Assembly: GCA_964058845.1 (NCBI GenBank)
Contig: CAXKVR010000069.1
Location: 1-64,000, forward strand
Reading direction: 5' to 3'
Length of the DNA stretch: 64,000 nucleotides
Source: Carex sylvatica
Lineage: Eukaryota; Streptophyta; Magnoliopsida; Poales; Cyperaceae
Of this stretch, positions 1 to 15,500 are shown piece by piece. How positions within the stretch are numbered: position 1 is the stretch's first letter; each line of letters starts with the position of its first letter. A program made the translations under genes and the position numbers. The notes under the pieces were generated by a model, which worked only from the letters and a program-made list of their open reading frames with translations, ran no database searches and was not told the DNA's origin.

Positions 1-3000
1 GGAGCACTCTAGTAGTATCTCCTTATGGAAAGAAAATAGAGCATTTACAACCCTAATACAACATTACAATTAAAGGTGTTTGGAGCACACAATTACAACA
101 CTCCAATTGAAGGTGTTTGGAGCACTCTAGTAGTTTCTCTTTATGGCAAGATAATAGGGTATTTACGACCCAAATACCACACTCCAATTGAAGGTGTTTG
201 GAGTTCTCGTGTAGTGTCTCTATATGGCAAGATAATAGGGCATTAATAGCCCAAATACAACACTCCAATTGATGGTGTTTGGAGCTCCCTAGTAGTGTCC
301 CTCTACGGCGAGATAATAGGGCATTCACACCCTAAAACAACACTCCAACAGAAGGTATTTGGAGCACTCTAGTAGTGTCTCTATATGGCAAAATAATATG
401 ACATTTACAAACCAAATACAACACTCCAATTTAAGGTGTTTGGAGCATTCGAGTAGTGTCTCCACATAGCAAAATAGGGCACTTACAACCCTAATACAAC
501 ACTCATATTAAAGGAGTTTGGAGCACTCTAGTTGTGTCTTAAGAAACATTTACAACCCTAATAAAATACACCAATGGAATGTGCTTGAAGCTCTCTTATA
601 GGGTCTCTATATGGTAAGACAATATGATATTTAAAACCCTAATACAACACTCCAATTGAAGGTGTACATAGAACTCTTGTAGTGTCTCTATATGGCAAGA
701 TAATATCGCATTCACAACCCTAATATAGTACTGCAATTGAAGGAGTTTGGAGCACTCTAGTTGTACCTATATATGGGAAGATAATATGACATTTACAATC
801 CAAATACAACACTCCAATTAAAGGTGTTCGGAGCATTCGAGTAGTGTCTCTAGATGTCAAGTTAATATGGCACTTACAACCCTAATACAACACTCCAATT
901 AAAGGAGTTTGGCGCACTCTAGTTGTGTCTTAAGAAGGTAAGATGATAGGGTATTTACAACCCTAATAGAACAGTCCAATTGAAGGTATTCGGACGAATC
1001 TTGTAGTGTTTCTATATGAAAAGATAATAGGACATTAACAACCCTAATACAACACTCCAAATTGAAGGTGTTTGGAGCACTCTAGTAGTGGCTCCAGATG
1101 ACAAGTTAATAGGGCATTTTCCACCCTAATACAACATTAGAATGTAAGGTGTTTGGAGCACTCTCTTAGTGTCTCCAAATGGCAAGATAATAGGGTATTG
1201 ACAATACTAATACAACACTCAAATTGAAGGAGTTTGGAACACTCTAGTAGTGTCTTTAGATGGTAGAATAATAGGGCATTTACAATCCTGATACAACACT
1301 CCAATTTTAGGTGTTTGGAGCACTCTAGTAGTTTCTACATATGACAAGATAATAGGGCATTTAGAACCCTAATACAACACTCCAGTTGAAGGTGTATGGA
1401 GCACTCTAGTTTTGTCTCAAGATTGCAAGAAAATAGCGCATTTACAACCCTAATACAACACTCCAATTGAATGTCTTTGAAGCACTGAAGGAGTGTCTCT
1501 TTATGGTATGACAATAGGGTATTTAATAACCTAATACAACAGTGCAATTGAAGGAGTTTGGAGCACTCTAGTAGTATCTCCATATGGCATGAAAATAGGG
1601 CATTTACAACCCTAATACAACATTAGAATTAAAGGTGTTTCGAGCACCCAATTACAACACTCCAATTGATGGTGTTCGGAGCACTCTAGTAGTGTCTCTT
1701 TATGACAAGATAATAGGGTATTTACGACCCAAATACCACACTCCAATTGAAGGTGTTCGGAGGACTCGTGTAATGTCTCTATATGGCAAGATAAAAGGGC
1801 ATTAACAAACCAAATACAACACTCCAATTGAGGGTATTTGGAGCACCCTAGTAGTGTCCCTCTACAGCAAGATAATAGGGCATTTACTACCCTAATACAA
1901 CACTCCAACAGAAGGTGTTTGGAGCATTCTAGTAGTGTTTCTATATGGCAAGATAATAGAGTATTTACAACCCTAATAAAACACTCCAACTGAATGTGTT
2001 CGGGGGACTCTTGTAGTGTCTCTATATAACAAGATAATTGAGCATTAACAACCCTAATACAACACTCCAATTGATGGTGTTCGGAGCACTCCAGTAGTAT
2101 GTCGAGATGGCAAGATAATAGGGCATTTACAACCCTAATACAACACTCCAATTTAAGGTGTTTGGAGCACTCTAGTAGTGTCTCCAGATGGAAGATCATA
2201 GGGCACTTAGAATCCTTATACAACACTCCAGTTGAAGGTGTTTGGAGCATTCTAGTAGTATCTCAAGATGGCAAGATAATATCGCATTAACAACCCAAAT
2301 ACAACACTCCACTTGAAGGTGTATGGAGCAATCTAGTAGTGTCCCCCTCTATGGCAAGATAATATGACATTTACAACCCTAATACAACACTCCAGTTGAA
2401 GGTGTTTGGAGCACTCTAGTAGTGTCTCCAAATGGCAAGATAATAGGGCTTTTACAACACTAATACAACACTCAAATTGAAAGAGTTTGGAGCACTCTAG
2501 TGGTGTCATCAGATGGTAGAATAATAGGGCATTTACAACCCTGATACAACACTTAGGTGTTTGGAGCACTCTAGTAGTTTCTACATAAGACAAGATAATA
2601 TGCATTTCGAACACTAATACAACACTCCAGTTGAAAGTGTATGGAGCACTCTAGTTTTGTCTCAAGATTGCAAGAAAATAGCGCATTTACAACCGTAATA
2701 CAACACTCCAATTGAATGTGTTTGAAGCAATGAAGTAGTGTCTCTATATTGTAAGACAATAGGGTTTATAACCCTAATACATCAGTGCAATTGAAGGAGT
2801 TTGGAGCACTCTAGTAGTATCTCCTTATGGAAAGAAAATAGAGCATTTACAACCCTAATACAACATTACAATTAAAGGTGTTTGGAGCACACAATTACAA
2901 CACTCCAATTGAAGGTGTTTGGAGCACTCTAGTAGTTTCTCTTTATGGCAAGATAATAGGGTATTTACGACCCAAATACCACACTCCAATTGAAGGTGTT

Positions 3001-6000
3001 TGGAGTTCTCGTGTAGTGTCTCTATATGGCAAGATAATAGGGCATTAATAGCCCAAATACAACACTCCAATTGATGGTGTTTGGAGCTCCCTAGTAGTGT
3101 CCCTCTACGGCGAGATAATAGGGCATTCACACCCTAAAACAACACTCCAACAGAAGGTATTTGGAGCACTCTAGTAGTGTCTCTATATGGCAAAATAATA
3201 TGACATTTACAAACCAAATACAACACTCCAATTTAAGGTGTTTGGAGCATTCGAGTAGTGTCTCCACATAGCAAAATAGGGCACTTACAACCCTAATACA
3301 ACACTCATATTAAAGGAGTTTGGAGCACTCTAGTTGTGTCTTAAGAAACATTTACAACCCTAATAAAATACACCAATGGAATGTGCTTGAAGCTCTCTTA
3401 TAGGGTCTCTATATGGTAAGACAATATGATATTTAAAACCCTAATACAACACTCCAATTGAAGGTGTACATAGAACTCTTGTAGTGTCTCTATATGGCAA
3501 GATAATATCGCATTCACAACCCTAATATAGTACTGCAATTGAAGGAGTTTGGAGCACTCTAGTTGTACCTATATATGGGAAGATAATATGACATTTACAA
3601 TCCAAATACAACACTCCAATTAAAGGTGTTCGGAGCATTCGAGTAGTGTCTCTAGATGTCAAGTTAATATGGCACTTACAACCCTAATACAACACTCCAA
3701 TTAAAGGAGTTTGGCGCACTCTAGTTGTGTCTTAAGAAGGTAAGATGATAGGGTATTTACAACCCTAATAGAACAGTCCAATTGAAGGCATTCGGACGAA
3801 TCTTGTAGTGTTTCTATATGAAAAGATAATAGGACATTAACAACCCTAATACAACACTCCAAATTGAAGGTGTTTGGAGCACTCTAGTAGTGGCTCCAGA
3901 TGACAAGTTAATAGGGCATTTTCCACCCTAATACAACATTAGAATGTAAGGTGTTTGGAGCACTCTCTTAGTGTCTCCAAATGGCAAGATAATAGGGTAT
4001 TGACAATACTAATACAACACTCAAATTGAAGGAGTTTGGAACACTCTAGTAGTGTCTTTAGATGGTAGAATAATAGGGCATTTACAATCCTGATACAACA
4101 CTCCAATTTTAGGTGTTTGGAGCACTCTAGTAGTTTCTACATATGACAAGATAATAGGGCATTTAGAACCCTAATACAACACTCCAGTTGAAGGTGTATG
4201 GAGCACTCTAGTTTTGTCTCAAGATTGCAAGAAAATAGCGCATTTACAACCCTAATACAACACTCCAATTGAATGTCTTTGAAGCACTGAAGGAGTGTCT
4301 CTTTATGGTATGACAATAGGGTATTTAATAACCTAATACAACAGTGCAATTGAAGGAGTTTGGAGCACTCTAGTAGTATCTCCATATGGCATGAAAATAG
4401 GGCATTTACAACCCTAATACAACATTAGAATTAAAGGTGTTTCGAGCACCCAATTACAACACTCCAATTGATGGTGTTCGGAGCACTCTAGTAGTGTCTC
4501 TTTATGACAAGATAATAGGGTATTTACGACCCAAATACCACACTCCAATTGAAGGTGTTCGGAGGACTCGTGTAATGTCTCTATATGGCAAGATAAAAGG
4601 GCATTAACAAACCAAATACAACACTCCAATTGAGGGTATTTGGAGCACCCTAGTAGTGTCCCTCTACAGCAAGATAATAGGGCATTTACTACCCTAATAC
4701 AACACTCCAACAGAAGGTGTTTGGAGCATTCTAGTAGTGTTTCTATATGGCAAGATAATAGAGTATTTACAACCCTAATAAAACACTCCAACTGAATGTG
4801 TTCGGGGGACTCTTGTAGTGTCTCTATATAACAAGATAATTGAGCATTAACAACCCTAATACAACACTCCAATTGATGGTGTTCGGAGCACTCCAGTAGT
4901 ATGTCGAGATGGCAAGATAATAGGGCATTTACAACCCTAATACAACACTCCAATTTAAGGTGTTTGGAGCACTCTAGTAGTGTCTCCAGATGGAAGATCA
5001 TAGGGCACTTAGAATCCTTATACAACACTCCAGTTGAAGGTGTTTGGAGCATTCTAGTAGTATCTCAAGATGGCAAGATAATATCGCATTAACAACCCAA
5101 ATACAACACTCCACTTGAAGGTGTATGGAGCAATCTAGTAGTGTCCCCCTCTATGGCAAGATAATATGACATTTACAACCCTAATACAACACTCCAGTTG
5201 AAGGTGTTTGGAGCACTCTAGTAGTGTCTCCAAATGGCAAGATAATAGGGCTTTTACAACACTAATACAACACTCAAATTGAAAGAGTTTGGAGCACTCT
5301 AGTGGTGTCATCAGATGGTAGAATAATAGGGCATTTACAACCCTGATACAACACTTAGGTGTTTGGAGCACTCTAGTAGTTTCTACATAAGACAAGATAA
5401 TATGCATTTCGAACACTAATACAACACTCCAGTTGAAAGTGTATGGAGCACTCTAGTTTTGTCTCAAGATTGCAAGAAAATAGCGCATTTACAACCGTAA
5501 TACAACACTCCAATTGAATGTGTTTGAAGCAATGAAGTAGTGTCTCTATATTGTAAGACAATAGGGTTTATAACCCTAATACATCAGTGCAATTGAAGGA
5601 GTTTGGAGCACTCTAGTAGTATCTCCTTATGGAAAGAAAATAGAGCATTTACAACCCTAATACAACATTACAATTAAAGGTGTTTGGAGCACACAATTAC
5701 AACACTCCAATTGAAGGTGTTTGGAGCACTCTAGTAGTTTCTCTTTATGGCAAGATAATAGGGTATTTACGACCCAAATACCACACTCCAATTGAAGGTG
5801 TTTGGAGTTCTCGTGTAGTGTCTCTATATGGCAAGATAATAGGGCATTAATAGCCCAAATACAACACTCCAATTGATGGTGTTTGGAGCTCCCTAGTAGT
5901 GTCCCTCTACGGCGAGATAATAGGGCATTCACACCCTAAAACAACACTCCAACAGAAGGTATTTGGAGCACTCTAGTAGTGTCTCTATATGGCAAAATAA

Positions 6001-8792
6001 TATGACATTTACAAACCAAATACAACACTCCAATTTAAGGTGTTTGGAGCATTCGAGTAGTGTCTCCACATAGCAAAATAGGGCACTTACAACCCTAATA
6101 CAACACTCATATTAAAGGAGTTTGGAGCACTCTAGTTGTGTCTTAAGAAACATTTACAACCCTAATAAAATACACCAATGGAATGTGCTTGAAGCTCTCT
6201 TATAGGGTCTCTATATGGTAAGACAATATGATATTTAAAACCCTAATACAACACTCCAATTGAAGGTGTACATAGAACTCTTGTAGTGTCTCTATATGGC
6301 AAGATAATATCGCATTCACAACCCTAATATAGTACTGCAATTGAAGGAGTTTGGAGCACTCTAGTTGTACCTATATATGGGAAGATAATATGACATTTAC
6401 AATCCAAATACAACACTCCAATTAAAGGTGTTCGGAGCATTCGAGTAGTGTCTCTAGATGTCAAGTTAATATGGCACTTACAACCCTAATACAACACTCC
6501 AATTAAAGGAGTTTGGCGCACTCTAGTTGTGTCTTAAGAAGGTAAGATGATAGGGTATTTACAACCCTAATAGAACAGTCCAATTGAAGGCATTCGGACG
6601 AATCTTGTAGTGTTTCTATATGAAAAGATAATAGGACATTAACAACCCTAATACAACACTCCAAATTGAAGGTGTTTGGAGCACTCTAGTAGTGGCTCCA
6701 GATGACAAGTTAATAGGGCATTTTCCACCCTAATACAACATTAGAATTTAAGGTGTTTGGAGCACTCTCTTAGTGTCTCCAAATGGCAAGATAATAGGGT
6801 ATTGACAATACTAATACAACACTCAAATTGAAGGAGTTTGGAACACTCTAGTAGTGTCTTTAGATGGTAGAATAATAGGGCATTTACAATCCTGATACAA
6901 CACTCCAATTTTAGGTGTTTGGAGCACTCTAGTAGTTTCTACATATGACAAGATAATAGGGCATTTAGAACCCTAATACAACACTCCAGTTGAAGGTGTA
7001 TGGAGCACTCTAGTTTTGTCTCAAGATTGCAAGAAAATAGCGCATTTACAACCCTAATACAACACTCCAATTGAATGTCTTTGAAGCACTGAAGGAGTGT
7101 CTCTTTATGGTATGACAATAGGGTATTTAATAACCTAATACAACAGTGCAATTGAAGGAGTTTGGAGCACTCTAGTAGTATCTCCATATGGCATGAAAAT
7201 AGGGCATTTACAACCCTAATACAACATTAGAATTAAAGGTGTTTCGAGCACCCAATTACAACACTCCAATTGATGGTGTTCGGAGCACTCTAGTAGTGTC
7301 TCTTTATGACAAGATAATAGGGTATTTACGACCCAAATACCACACTCCAATTGAAGGTGTTCGGAGGACTCGTGTAATGTCTCTATATGGCAAGATAAAA
7401 GGGCATTAACAAACCAAATACAACACTCCAATTGAGGGTATTTGGAGCACCCTAGTAGTGTCCCTCTACAGCAAGATAATAGGGCATTTACTACCCTAAT
7501 ACAACACTCCAACAGAAGGTGTTTGGAGCATTCTAGTAGTGTATCTATATGGCAAGATAATAGAGTATTTACAACCCTAATAAAACACTCCAACTGAATG
7601 TGTTCGGGGGACTCTTGTAGTGTCTCTATATAACAAGATAATTGAGCATTAACAACCCTAATACAACACTCCAATTGATGGTGTTCGGAGCACTCCAGTA
7701 GTATGTCGAGATGGCAAGATAATAGGGCATTTACAACCCTAATACAACACTCCAATTTAAGGTGTTTGGAGCACTCTAGTAGTGTCTCCAGATGGAAGAT
7801 CATAGGGCACTTAGAATCCTTATACAACACTCCAGTTGAAGGTGTTTGGAGCATTCTAGTAGTATCTCAAGATGGCAAGATAATATCGCATTAACAACCC
7901 AAATACAACACTCCACTTGAAGGTGTATGGAGCAATCTAGTAGTGTCCCCCTCTATGGCAAGATAATATGACATTTACAACCCTAATACAACACTCCAGT
8001 TGAAGGTGTTTGGAGCACTCTAGTAGTGTCTCCAAATGGCAAGATAATAGGGCTTTTACAACACTAATACAACACTCAAATTGAAAGAGTTTGGAGCACT
8101 CTAGTGGTGTCATCAGATGGTAGAATAATAGGGCATTTACAACCCTGATACAACACTTAGGTGTTTGGAGCACTCTAGTAGTTTCTACATAAGACAAGAT
8201 AATATGCATTTCGAACACTAATACAACACTCCAGTTGAAAGTGTATGGAGCACTCTAGTTTTGTCTCAAGATTGCAAGAAAATAGCGCATTTACAACCGT
8301 AATACAACACTCCAATTGAATGTGTTTGAAGCAATGAAGTAGTGTCTCTATATTGTAAGACAATAGGGTTTATAACCCTAATACATCAGTGCAATTGAAG
8401 GAGTTTGGAGCACTCTAGTAGTATCTCCTTATGGAAAGAAAATAGAGCATTTACAACCCTAATACAACATTACAATTAAAGGTGTTTGGAGCACACAATT
8501 ACAACACTCCAATTGAAGGTGTTTGGAGCACTCTAGTAGTTTCTCTTTATGGCAAGATAATAGGGTATTTACGACCCAAATACCACACTCCAATTGAAGG
8601 TGTTTGGAGTTCTCGTGTAGTGTCTCTATATGGCAAGATAATAGGGCATTAATAGCCCAAATACAACACTCCAATTGATGGTGTTTGGAGCTCCCTAGTA
8701 GTGTCCCTCTACGGCGAGATAATAGGGCATTCACACCCTAAAACAACACTCCAACAGAAGGTATTTGGAGCACTCTAGTAGTGTCTCTATAT
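1..8792. repeat. 2,802-bp higher-order repeat, three full copies plus a partial
   Basis: Units 1-2802, 2803-5604 and 5605-8406 are nearly identical, followed by a partial fourth unit up to about 8792. I noticed only three substitutions between copies: 987 (T, but C at 3789 and 6591), 1144 (G, as at 3946, but T at 6748) and 1939 (T, as at 4741, but A at 7543). Each unit holds about 34-35 monomers that differ far more from each other than from their counterparts in the next unit. That is the signature of recent tandem amplification of a multi-monomer block. Confidence 0.95.
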
Positions 8793-10275
8793 GGCAACAT
8801 AATATGGTATTTACAACCCTAATACAACACTCTAATTGAAGGTGTTCGGACTACTCTTGTAGTGTTTCTATATAAAAAGATAATAGGGCATTAACAACCT
8901 TAATACAACACTCCACTTGAAGGTGTATGGAGCACTCTAGTAGTGTCTGCAGTTACAATGCAAATACAACATAACAATTGAAGGTGGTTGGAGCACTCTA
9001 GTAGTGTCCCTCTATGGAAAGATAATATGACATTTACAACCCTAATACAACACTCCAATTTAAGGTGTTTGGAGCACTCCAGTAGTATCTCCATATGGCA
9101 AGAAAATATGGTATTTACAACCCTAATACGACATTACAATTAAAGGTGTTTGGAGCACACAATTACAACACTCCAATTGAAGGTGTTTGGATCACTATAG
9201 TAGTGTCTCTATATGGCAATATAATAGGGTATTTACAACCCTAATACCACACTCCAATTGAAGGTGTTTGGACTGCTCTTGTAGTGTCTCTATATGGCAA
9301 GATAATAGGGCATTAACAACCCAAATACAACACTCCAATTGATGGTGTTTGGAGCTCCCTAGTAGTGTCCCTCTACGGCGAGATAATAGGGCATTCACAC
9401 CCTAAAACAACACTCCAACAGAAGGTATTTGGAGCACTCTAGTAGTGTCTCTATATGGCAACATAATATGGTATTTACAACCCTAATACAACACTCTAAT
9501 TGAAGGTGTTCGGACTACTCTTGTAGTGTTTCTATATAAAAAGATAATAGGGCATTAACAACCTTAATACAACACTCCACTTGAAGGTGTATGGAGCACT
9601 CTAGTAGTGTCTGCAGTTACAATGCAAATACAACATAACAATTGAAGGTGGTTGGAGCACTCTAGTAGTGTCCCTCTATGGAAAGATAATATGACATTTA
9701 CAACCCTAATACAACACTCCAATTTAAGGTGTTTGGAGCACTCCAGTAGTATCTCCATATGGCAAGAAAATATGGTATTTACAACCCTAATACGACGTTA
9801 CAATTAAAGGTGTTTGGAGCACACAATTACAACACTCCAATTGAAGGTGTTTGGATCACTATAGTAGTGTCTCTATATGGCAATATAATAGGGTATTTAC
9901 AACCCTAATACAACACTCCAATTGAAGGTGTTCGGACTGCTCTTGTAGTGTCTCTATATGGCAAGATAATAGGGCATTAACAACCCAAATACAACACTCC
10001 AATTGATAGTGTTTGGAGCTCCCTAGTAGTGTCCCTCTACGGCGAGATAATAGGGCATTCACACCCTAAAACAACACTCCAACAGAAGGTATTTGGAGCA
10101 CTCTAGTAGTGTCTCTATATGGCAACATAATATGGTATTTACAACCCTAATACAACACTCTAATTGAAGGTGTTCGGACTACTCTTGTAGTGTTTCTATA
10201 TAAAAAGATAATAGGGCATTAACAACCTTAATACAACACTCCACTTGAAGGTGTATGGAGCACTCTAGTAGTGTC
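8450..10275. repeat. 664-bp higher-order repeat
   Basis: Corresponding landmarks recur every 664 bp, for example the stretch containing CTCTACGGCGAGATAATAGG near 8708, 9372 and 10036. The units derive from the end of the 2,802-bp unit and are more diverged from each other than the 2,802-bp copies are. The last copy breaks off near 10275. Confidence 0.8.
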
Positions 10276-12534
10276 TCTTTATGGAAAGATAATAGGGTAT
10301 TTACGACCCAAATACCATACTCCAATTGAAGGTGTGTCGGAGGACTCGTGTAGTGTCTCTATATGGCAAGATAATAGGGCATTAGCAACCCAAATACAAC
10401 ACTCCAATTGATGGTGTTTGGAGCACCCAAGTATTGTCCCTCTATGGCAAGATAATAGGGCATTTACAACCCTAATACAACACTCCAATTGAAGGTGTTC
10501 GGAGGACTCTTGTAGTGCCTCTATATGGGAAGATAATATGGCATTCAAAACACTAATACGGCACTCCAATAAAAGGTGTTCGGAGCACTGTAGTAGTTTC
10601 TCTAGGTGGTATGATAATATGACATTTACAACCCTAATACACTCCAAATGAAGGAGTTTTGAGCACTCTAGTAGTGTCTCAAGATGGCAAGATAATAGGG
10701 TATTTACAACACTAATGCAACACTTCAATTGAAGGTGTTCGGAGGACTCTTGTAGTATCTCTATATAGCAAGATAATATTACATTTACAAACCTAATACA
10801 ACACTCCAATTTAAGGTGTTTAGAGCATTCGAGTAATGTCTCAAGATGGAAGATCATAGGGAACTTACAACCATAATATAAGACTCCAGTTGAAGGTGTT
10901 TGGAGCACACTAGTAGTGTCTCCTGATGGCAAGAAAATATGACATTTACAACCCTAATAAAATACTCCAACTGAATGTGTTCGGGGGACTCTTGTAGTGT
11001 CTCTATATAACAAGATAATTGAGCATTAACAACCCTAATACAACACTCCAATTGATGGTGTTCGGAGCACTCCAGTAGTATGTCGAGATGGCAAGATAAT
11101 AGGGCATTTACAACCCTAATACAACACTCCAATTTAAGGTGTTTGGAGCACTCTAGTAGTGTCTCCAGATGGAAGATCATAGGGCACTTAGAATCCTTAT
11201 ACAACACTCCAGTTGAACGTGTTTGGAGCATTCTAGTAGTATCTCAAGATGGCAAGATAATATCGCATTTACAACCCTAATACAACACTCGAACTGAAGC
11301 TGTTTGGAGTACTCTAGTAGAATTTCTATATGGGAAGATAATTAGGTATTTACAACCCTAATACAACACTCCAATTGAAGGTGTTTGGGGGACTCTTGTA
11401 GTGTCTCAAGATGGCTAGATAATATCGCAATTACAACCCTAATACAACACTCGAACTGAAGCTGTTTGGAGTACTATAGTAGAATTTCTATATGGGAAGA
11501 TAATTAGGTATTTACAACCCTAATACAACACTCCAATTGAAGGTGTTTGGGGACTCTTGTAGTGTCGCAAGATGGTAAGATAATAGGGCATTTACAACCC
11601 TAATACAATACTCCAATTTAATGTGTTTGAAGCACTCTAGTAGTGTCTCTATATGGTAAGAAAATTGGGTATTTAAAATCCTAAAACACACTCCAATTGA
11701 AGGTGTTCAGAGGACTCTTGTAGTGTCTCCATATGGCAAGATAATATCGCATTTACAACCCTAATACAACACTGCAATTGAAGGAGTTTGGAGCACTCTA
11801 GTAGTGTCTCCATATGGCAAGAAAATATGGCATTTACAACCCTAATACAACATTACAATTAAAGGTATTTGGAGCACCCTAGTTCTGTCCCTCTATGGCA
11901 AGATAATAGGGCATTTGCAACCCTAATACAACACTCCAATTGAAGGTGTTTGGAGCACTCTAGTAGTGTCTCTATATAGCAAGATAATATAGTATTTACA
12001 ACCCAAATACCACACTCCAATTGAAGGTGTTCGGAGGACTCGTGTAGTGTCTTTATATAGTAAGATAATAGGACATTAACAACCCTAATACAACATTCCA
12101 ATTGAAGGTGTTTGGAGCACTCTAGTAGTTCCTCCAGATGACAAGTTAATAGGGCATTTGCCACCCTAATACAACACTCCAATTTAAGGTGTTTGGAGCA
12201 CTCTAGTAGTGTGTCCATAAGGAAAGATAATAGGGTATTTACAACACTAATACAACACCCCAATTGAAGGTGTTCCGAGGACTCTTGTAATGTCTCTATA
12301 TGGCAAGAAAATATGACATTTACAACCCGAATACAACACTCCAATTAAAGGTGTTTGGTGCATCCGAGTAGTGTCTTCAGATGGCAAGATAATAGGGCAC
12401 TTACAAGCCTAATACAACAATACAATTAAAGGAGTTTGGAGCACTCTAGTTGTGTCTTAAGAAGGTAAGATAATAGGACATTTACAACCCTAATACAATA
12501 CTCCAATGGAATGTGCTTGAAGCACTCTTCTAGA
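10276..12534. repeat. 81-bp satellite, irregular section
   Basis: Monomers of the same family with no long higher-order unit, apart from a local duplication of about 160 bp near 11280-11580 in which a block containing TCGAACTGAAGCTGTTTGGA occurs twice. Part of the 10950-11280 stretch closely matches monomers inside the 2,802-bp unit (compare 1970-2290), so it was probably copied between parts of the array. Confidence 0.7.
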
Positions 12535-15500
12535 TGGTAGAATAATAGGGTACAACACTCCAATCTTAGGAGTTTGGAGCACTCTAGTTGTTTCTACATA
12601 TAAGAAGATAGTAGGGCATTTAGAACCCTAATACAACACTCCAGTTTTAGGTGTATGGAGCACTCTAGCTTTGTCTTAAGATTGCAAGAAAATAGCGCAT
12701 TTACAACCCTAATACAACACTCTTATTGAATGTGTTTGAAGCACTGAAGTAGTGTCTCTATATGTTTAGACAATAGGATATTTAAAAACCTAATACAACA
12801 CTCCAATAGAAGGTGTTCAGAGGACTCTTGTAGTGTTTCTATATGGCAAGATAATATCGCATTTACAACCCTAATATAGTACTGCAATTGAAGGAGTTTG
12901 GAGCACTCTAGCTGTATCTATATATGGCAAGATAATAGGGCATTAACAACCCAAATACGACACTCCAATTAATGGAGTTTGGAGCACCCTAGTAGTGTCC
13001 CTCTCTGGCAAGATAATAGGGCATTTACTACCCTAATACAACACTCCAACTGAAGGTGTTTGGAGGACTCTAGTAGTGTCTCTATATGGCAAGATAATAG
13101 GGTATTTACGACCCTAATACAACAGTCCAATTGAAGGTGTTCGGACGAATCTTGTAGTGTTTCTATATGAAAAGATAATAGGGCATTAACAACCCTAATA
13201 TAACACTCCAATTGAAGGTGTTTGGAGCACTTTAGTAGTGTCTCTTTATGGCAAGATAATAGGGTATTTACGACCCAAATACCACACTCCAATTGAAGGT
13301 GTTCGTAGGACTCGTGTAGTGTCTCTATATGGCAAGATAATAGGGCATTAACAACCCAAATACAATACTCCAATTGATGGTGTTTGGAGCACCCTAGTAC
13401 TGTCCCTCTATGGCAAGATAATAGGGCATTTACTACCCTAATACAACACTCCAACAGAAGGTGTTTGGAGCACTCTAGTAGTGTATATGGCAAGATAATA
13501 GGGTATTTACAACCCTAATACAACACTCCAATTGAAGGTGTTCGGACTAGTGTTGTAGTGTTTCTTTATGGAAAGATAATAGAGCATTAAGAACTGTAAT
13601 ACAACACTCCAATTGAAGGTGTTTGGAGCAGTCTAGTAGTGCCTCCAGATGACAAGTTAATAGGGCATTTGTACTTTATTAGGGTTGTTAATGCCCTATT
13701 TACATGCCATCTGGATACACTATTAGAGAACTCCATATACCTTCAAGTGGAGTGTCGTATTTTGGTTTAAGTGCTCTATGATTCTTCCATCTGGAGACAC
13801 TATTAAATGCTCCAAACTCATTGAATTGGAGTGTTGTAAATACCGTATTATATACCTTTACAATTTAAGGTGTTTGGTGCACTCTAGTAGTTTCTCCAGA
13901 TGGCAAGATAATAGAGCATTTAGAACCCTCACACGACACTCCAGTTGAAGGTGTTTGAAGCACTGTAGTAGTGTCTCTATATGGTAAGACAAATAGGGTA
14001 TTTACAACCCTAATATAATACTCCAATTGAAGGTGTTCGGAGCACTCTTGTAGTGTCTCTATATGGCAAGAAAATATGGCACTTACAACCCTAAGACAAC
14101 ATTCCAATTGAAGGTTATTGGAGCACTCTAGTGGTGTCTCGAAATGGCAAGTTAATAAGGCATTCACAATCCTAATACAACACTCAAATTGAAAGTTTTT
14201 GGAGCTCTCTTGTAGTGTCTCGAGATGGAAAGAAAATATGACATTTACAACCCTATTACAATACTCCAATTTAAGGTGTATGGAACACTGTATTAGTGTC
14301 TCTAGATGGAAGATCATAGGGCATTTAGAACCCTAATACAACACTTTGGTTGAAGGTGTTTGGAGCACTCTAGTAGTGTCTCCAGATGGCAAGAAAATAT
14401 AGTATTTACAACCCTAACACAACACTCCAATTTAAGGTGTATGGAGCACTCTAGTAGTGTCTCTATATAGTAACACAACAAGGTATTTACAAACCCTAAT
14501 ACAACACTCCAATTGAAGGTCTATATGGCAAGAAAATAGGGCATTGCCAACCCTAATACAACATTACAATTGAAGGTGTTTGGAGCATCCTGGTTGTGTC
14601 CCGCTAATGCAAGATAAAAGGGCATTTGCAACCCTAATACAACACTCCAATTGAAGGTGTTTGGGGCACCCACCCTAGTAGTGTCCTTCTATGGCAATAT
14701 AATTTGGCATTTACAACCCTAATACAACACTCTAATTTAAGGTGGTTGGAGCACTCTAGTAGTTTCAATAGATGGCAAGATAATTGGGCATTTAGAACCC
14801 TAATACAACACTACAATTGAAGGTTTTTGATCCACACTAGTTGTGTCTCCAGATGGCAAGAAAAGAGGGTATTTACAAGCCTAACACAAACACTCTAACT
14901 GAAGGTGTTTAGAGCACCCTAGTAGTGTCTCCAAATAGCAAGATAATAGGCTATTGACAACCCTAATACAACACTCCAATTGAAGTAGTTTGGAGCATTC
15001 TAGTAGTGTCTTCAGATGGTAGAATAATAGGGTACAACATTCCAATTTTAGGAGTTTGGAGCACTCTAGTAGTTTCTACATATGACAAGATAGCAGGGCA
15101 TTTAGAACCCTAATACAACACTCCAGTTTTAGGTGTATGGAGCACTCTAGTTTTGTCTTAAGATTGCAAGAAAATAGCGCATTTACAACCCTAATACAAC
15201 ACTCTTATTGAAAGTTTTTGAAGCACTGAAGTAGTGTCTCTATATGTTAAGACAATAGGGTATTTATAACCCTAATACAACACTGCAATTGAAGGAGTTT
15301 GGAGCACTCTAGTAGTATCTCCATATGGCAAGAAAATAGGGCATTTACAATACTAATTGAAAGTAGTATTTGGAGCACCCAATTACAACATTCCAATTGA
15401 AGGTGTTTGGAGCACTCTAGTAGTGTCTCTTTATGGCAAGATAATAGGGTATTTACGACCCAAATACCACACTCCAATTGAAGGTGTTCGGAGGACTCGT

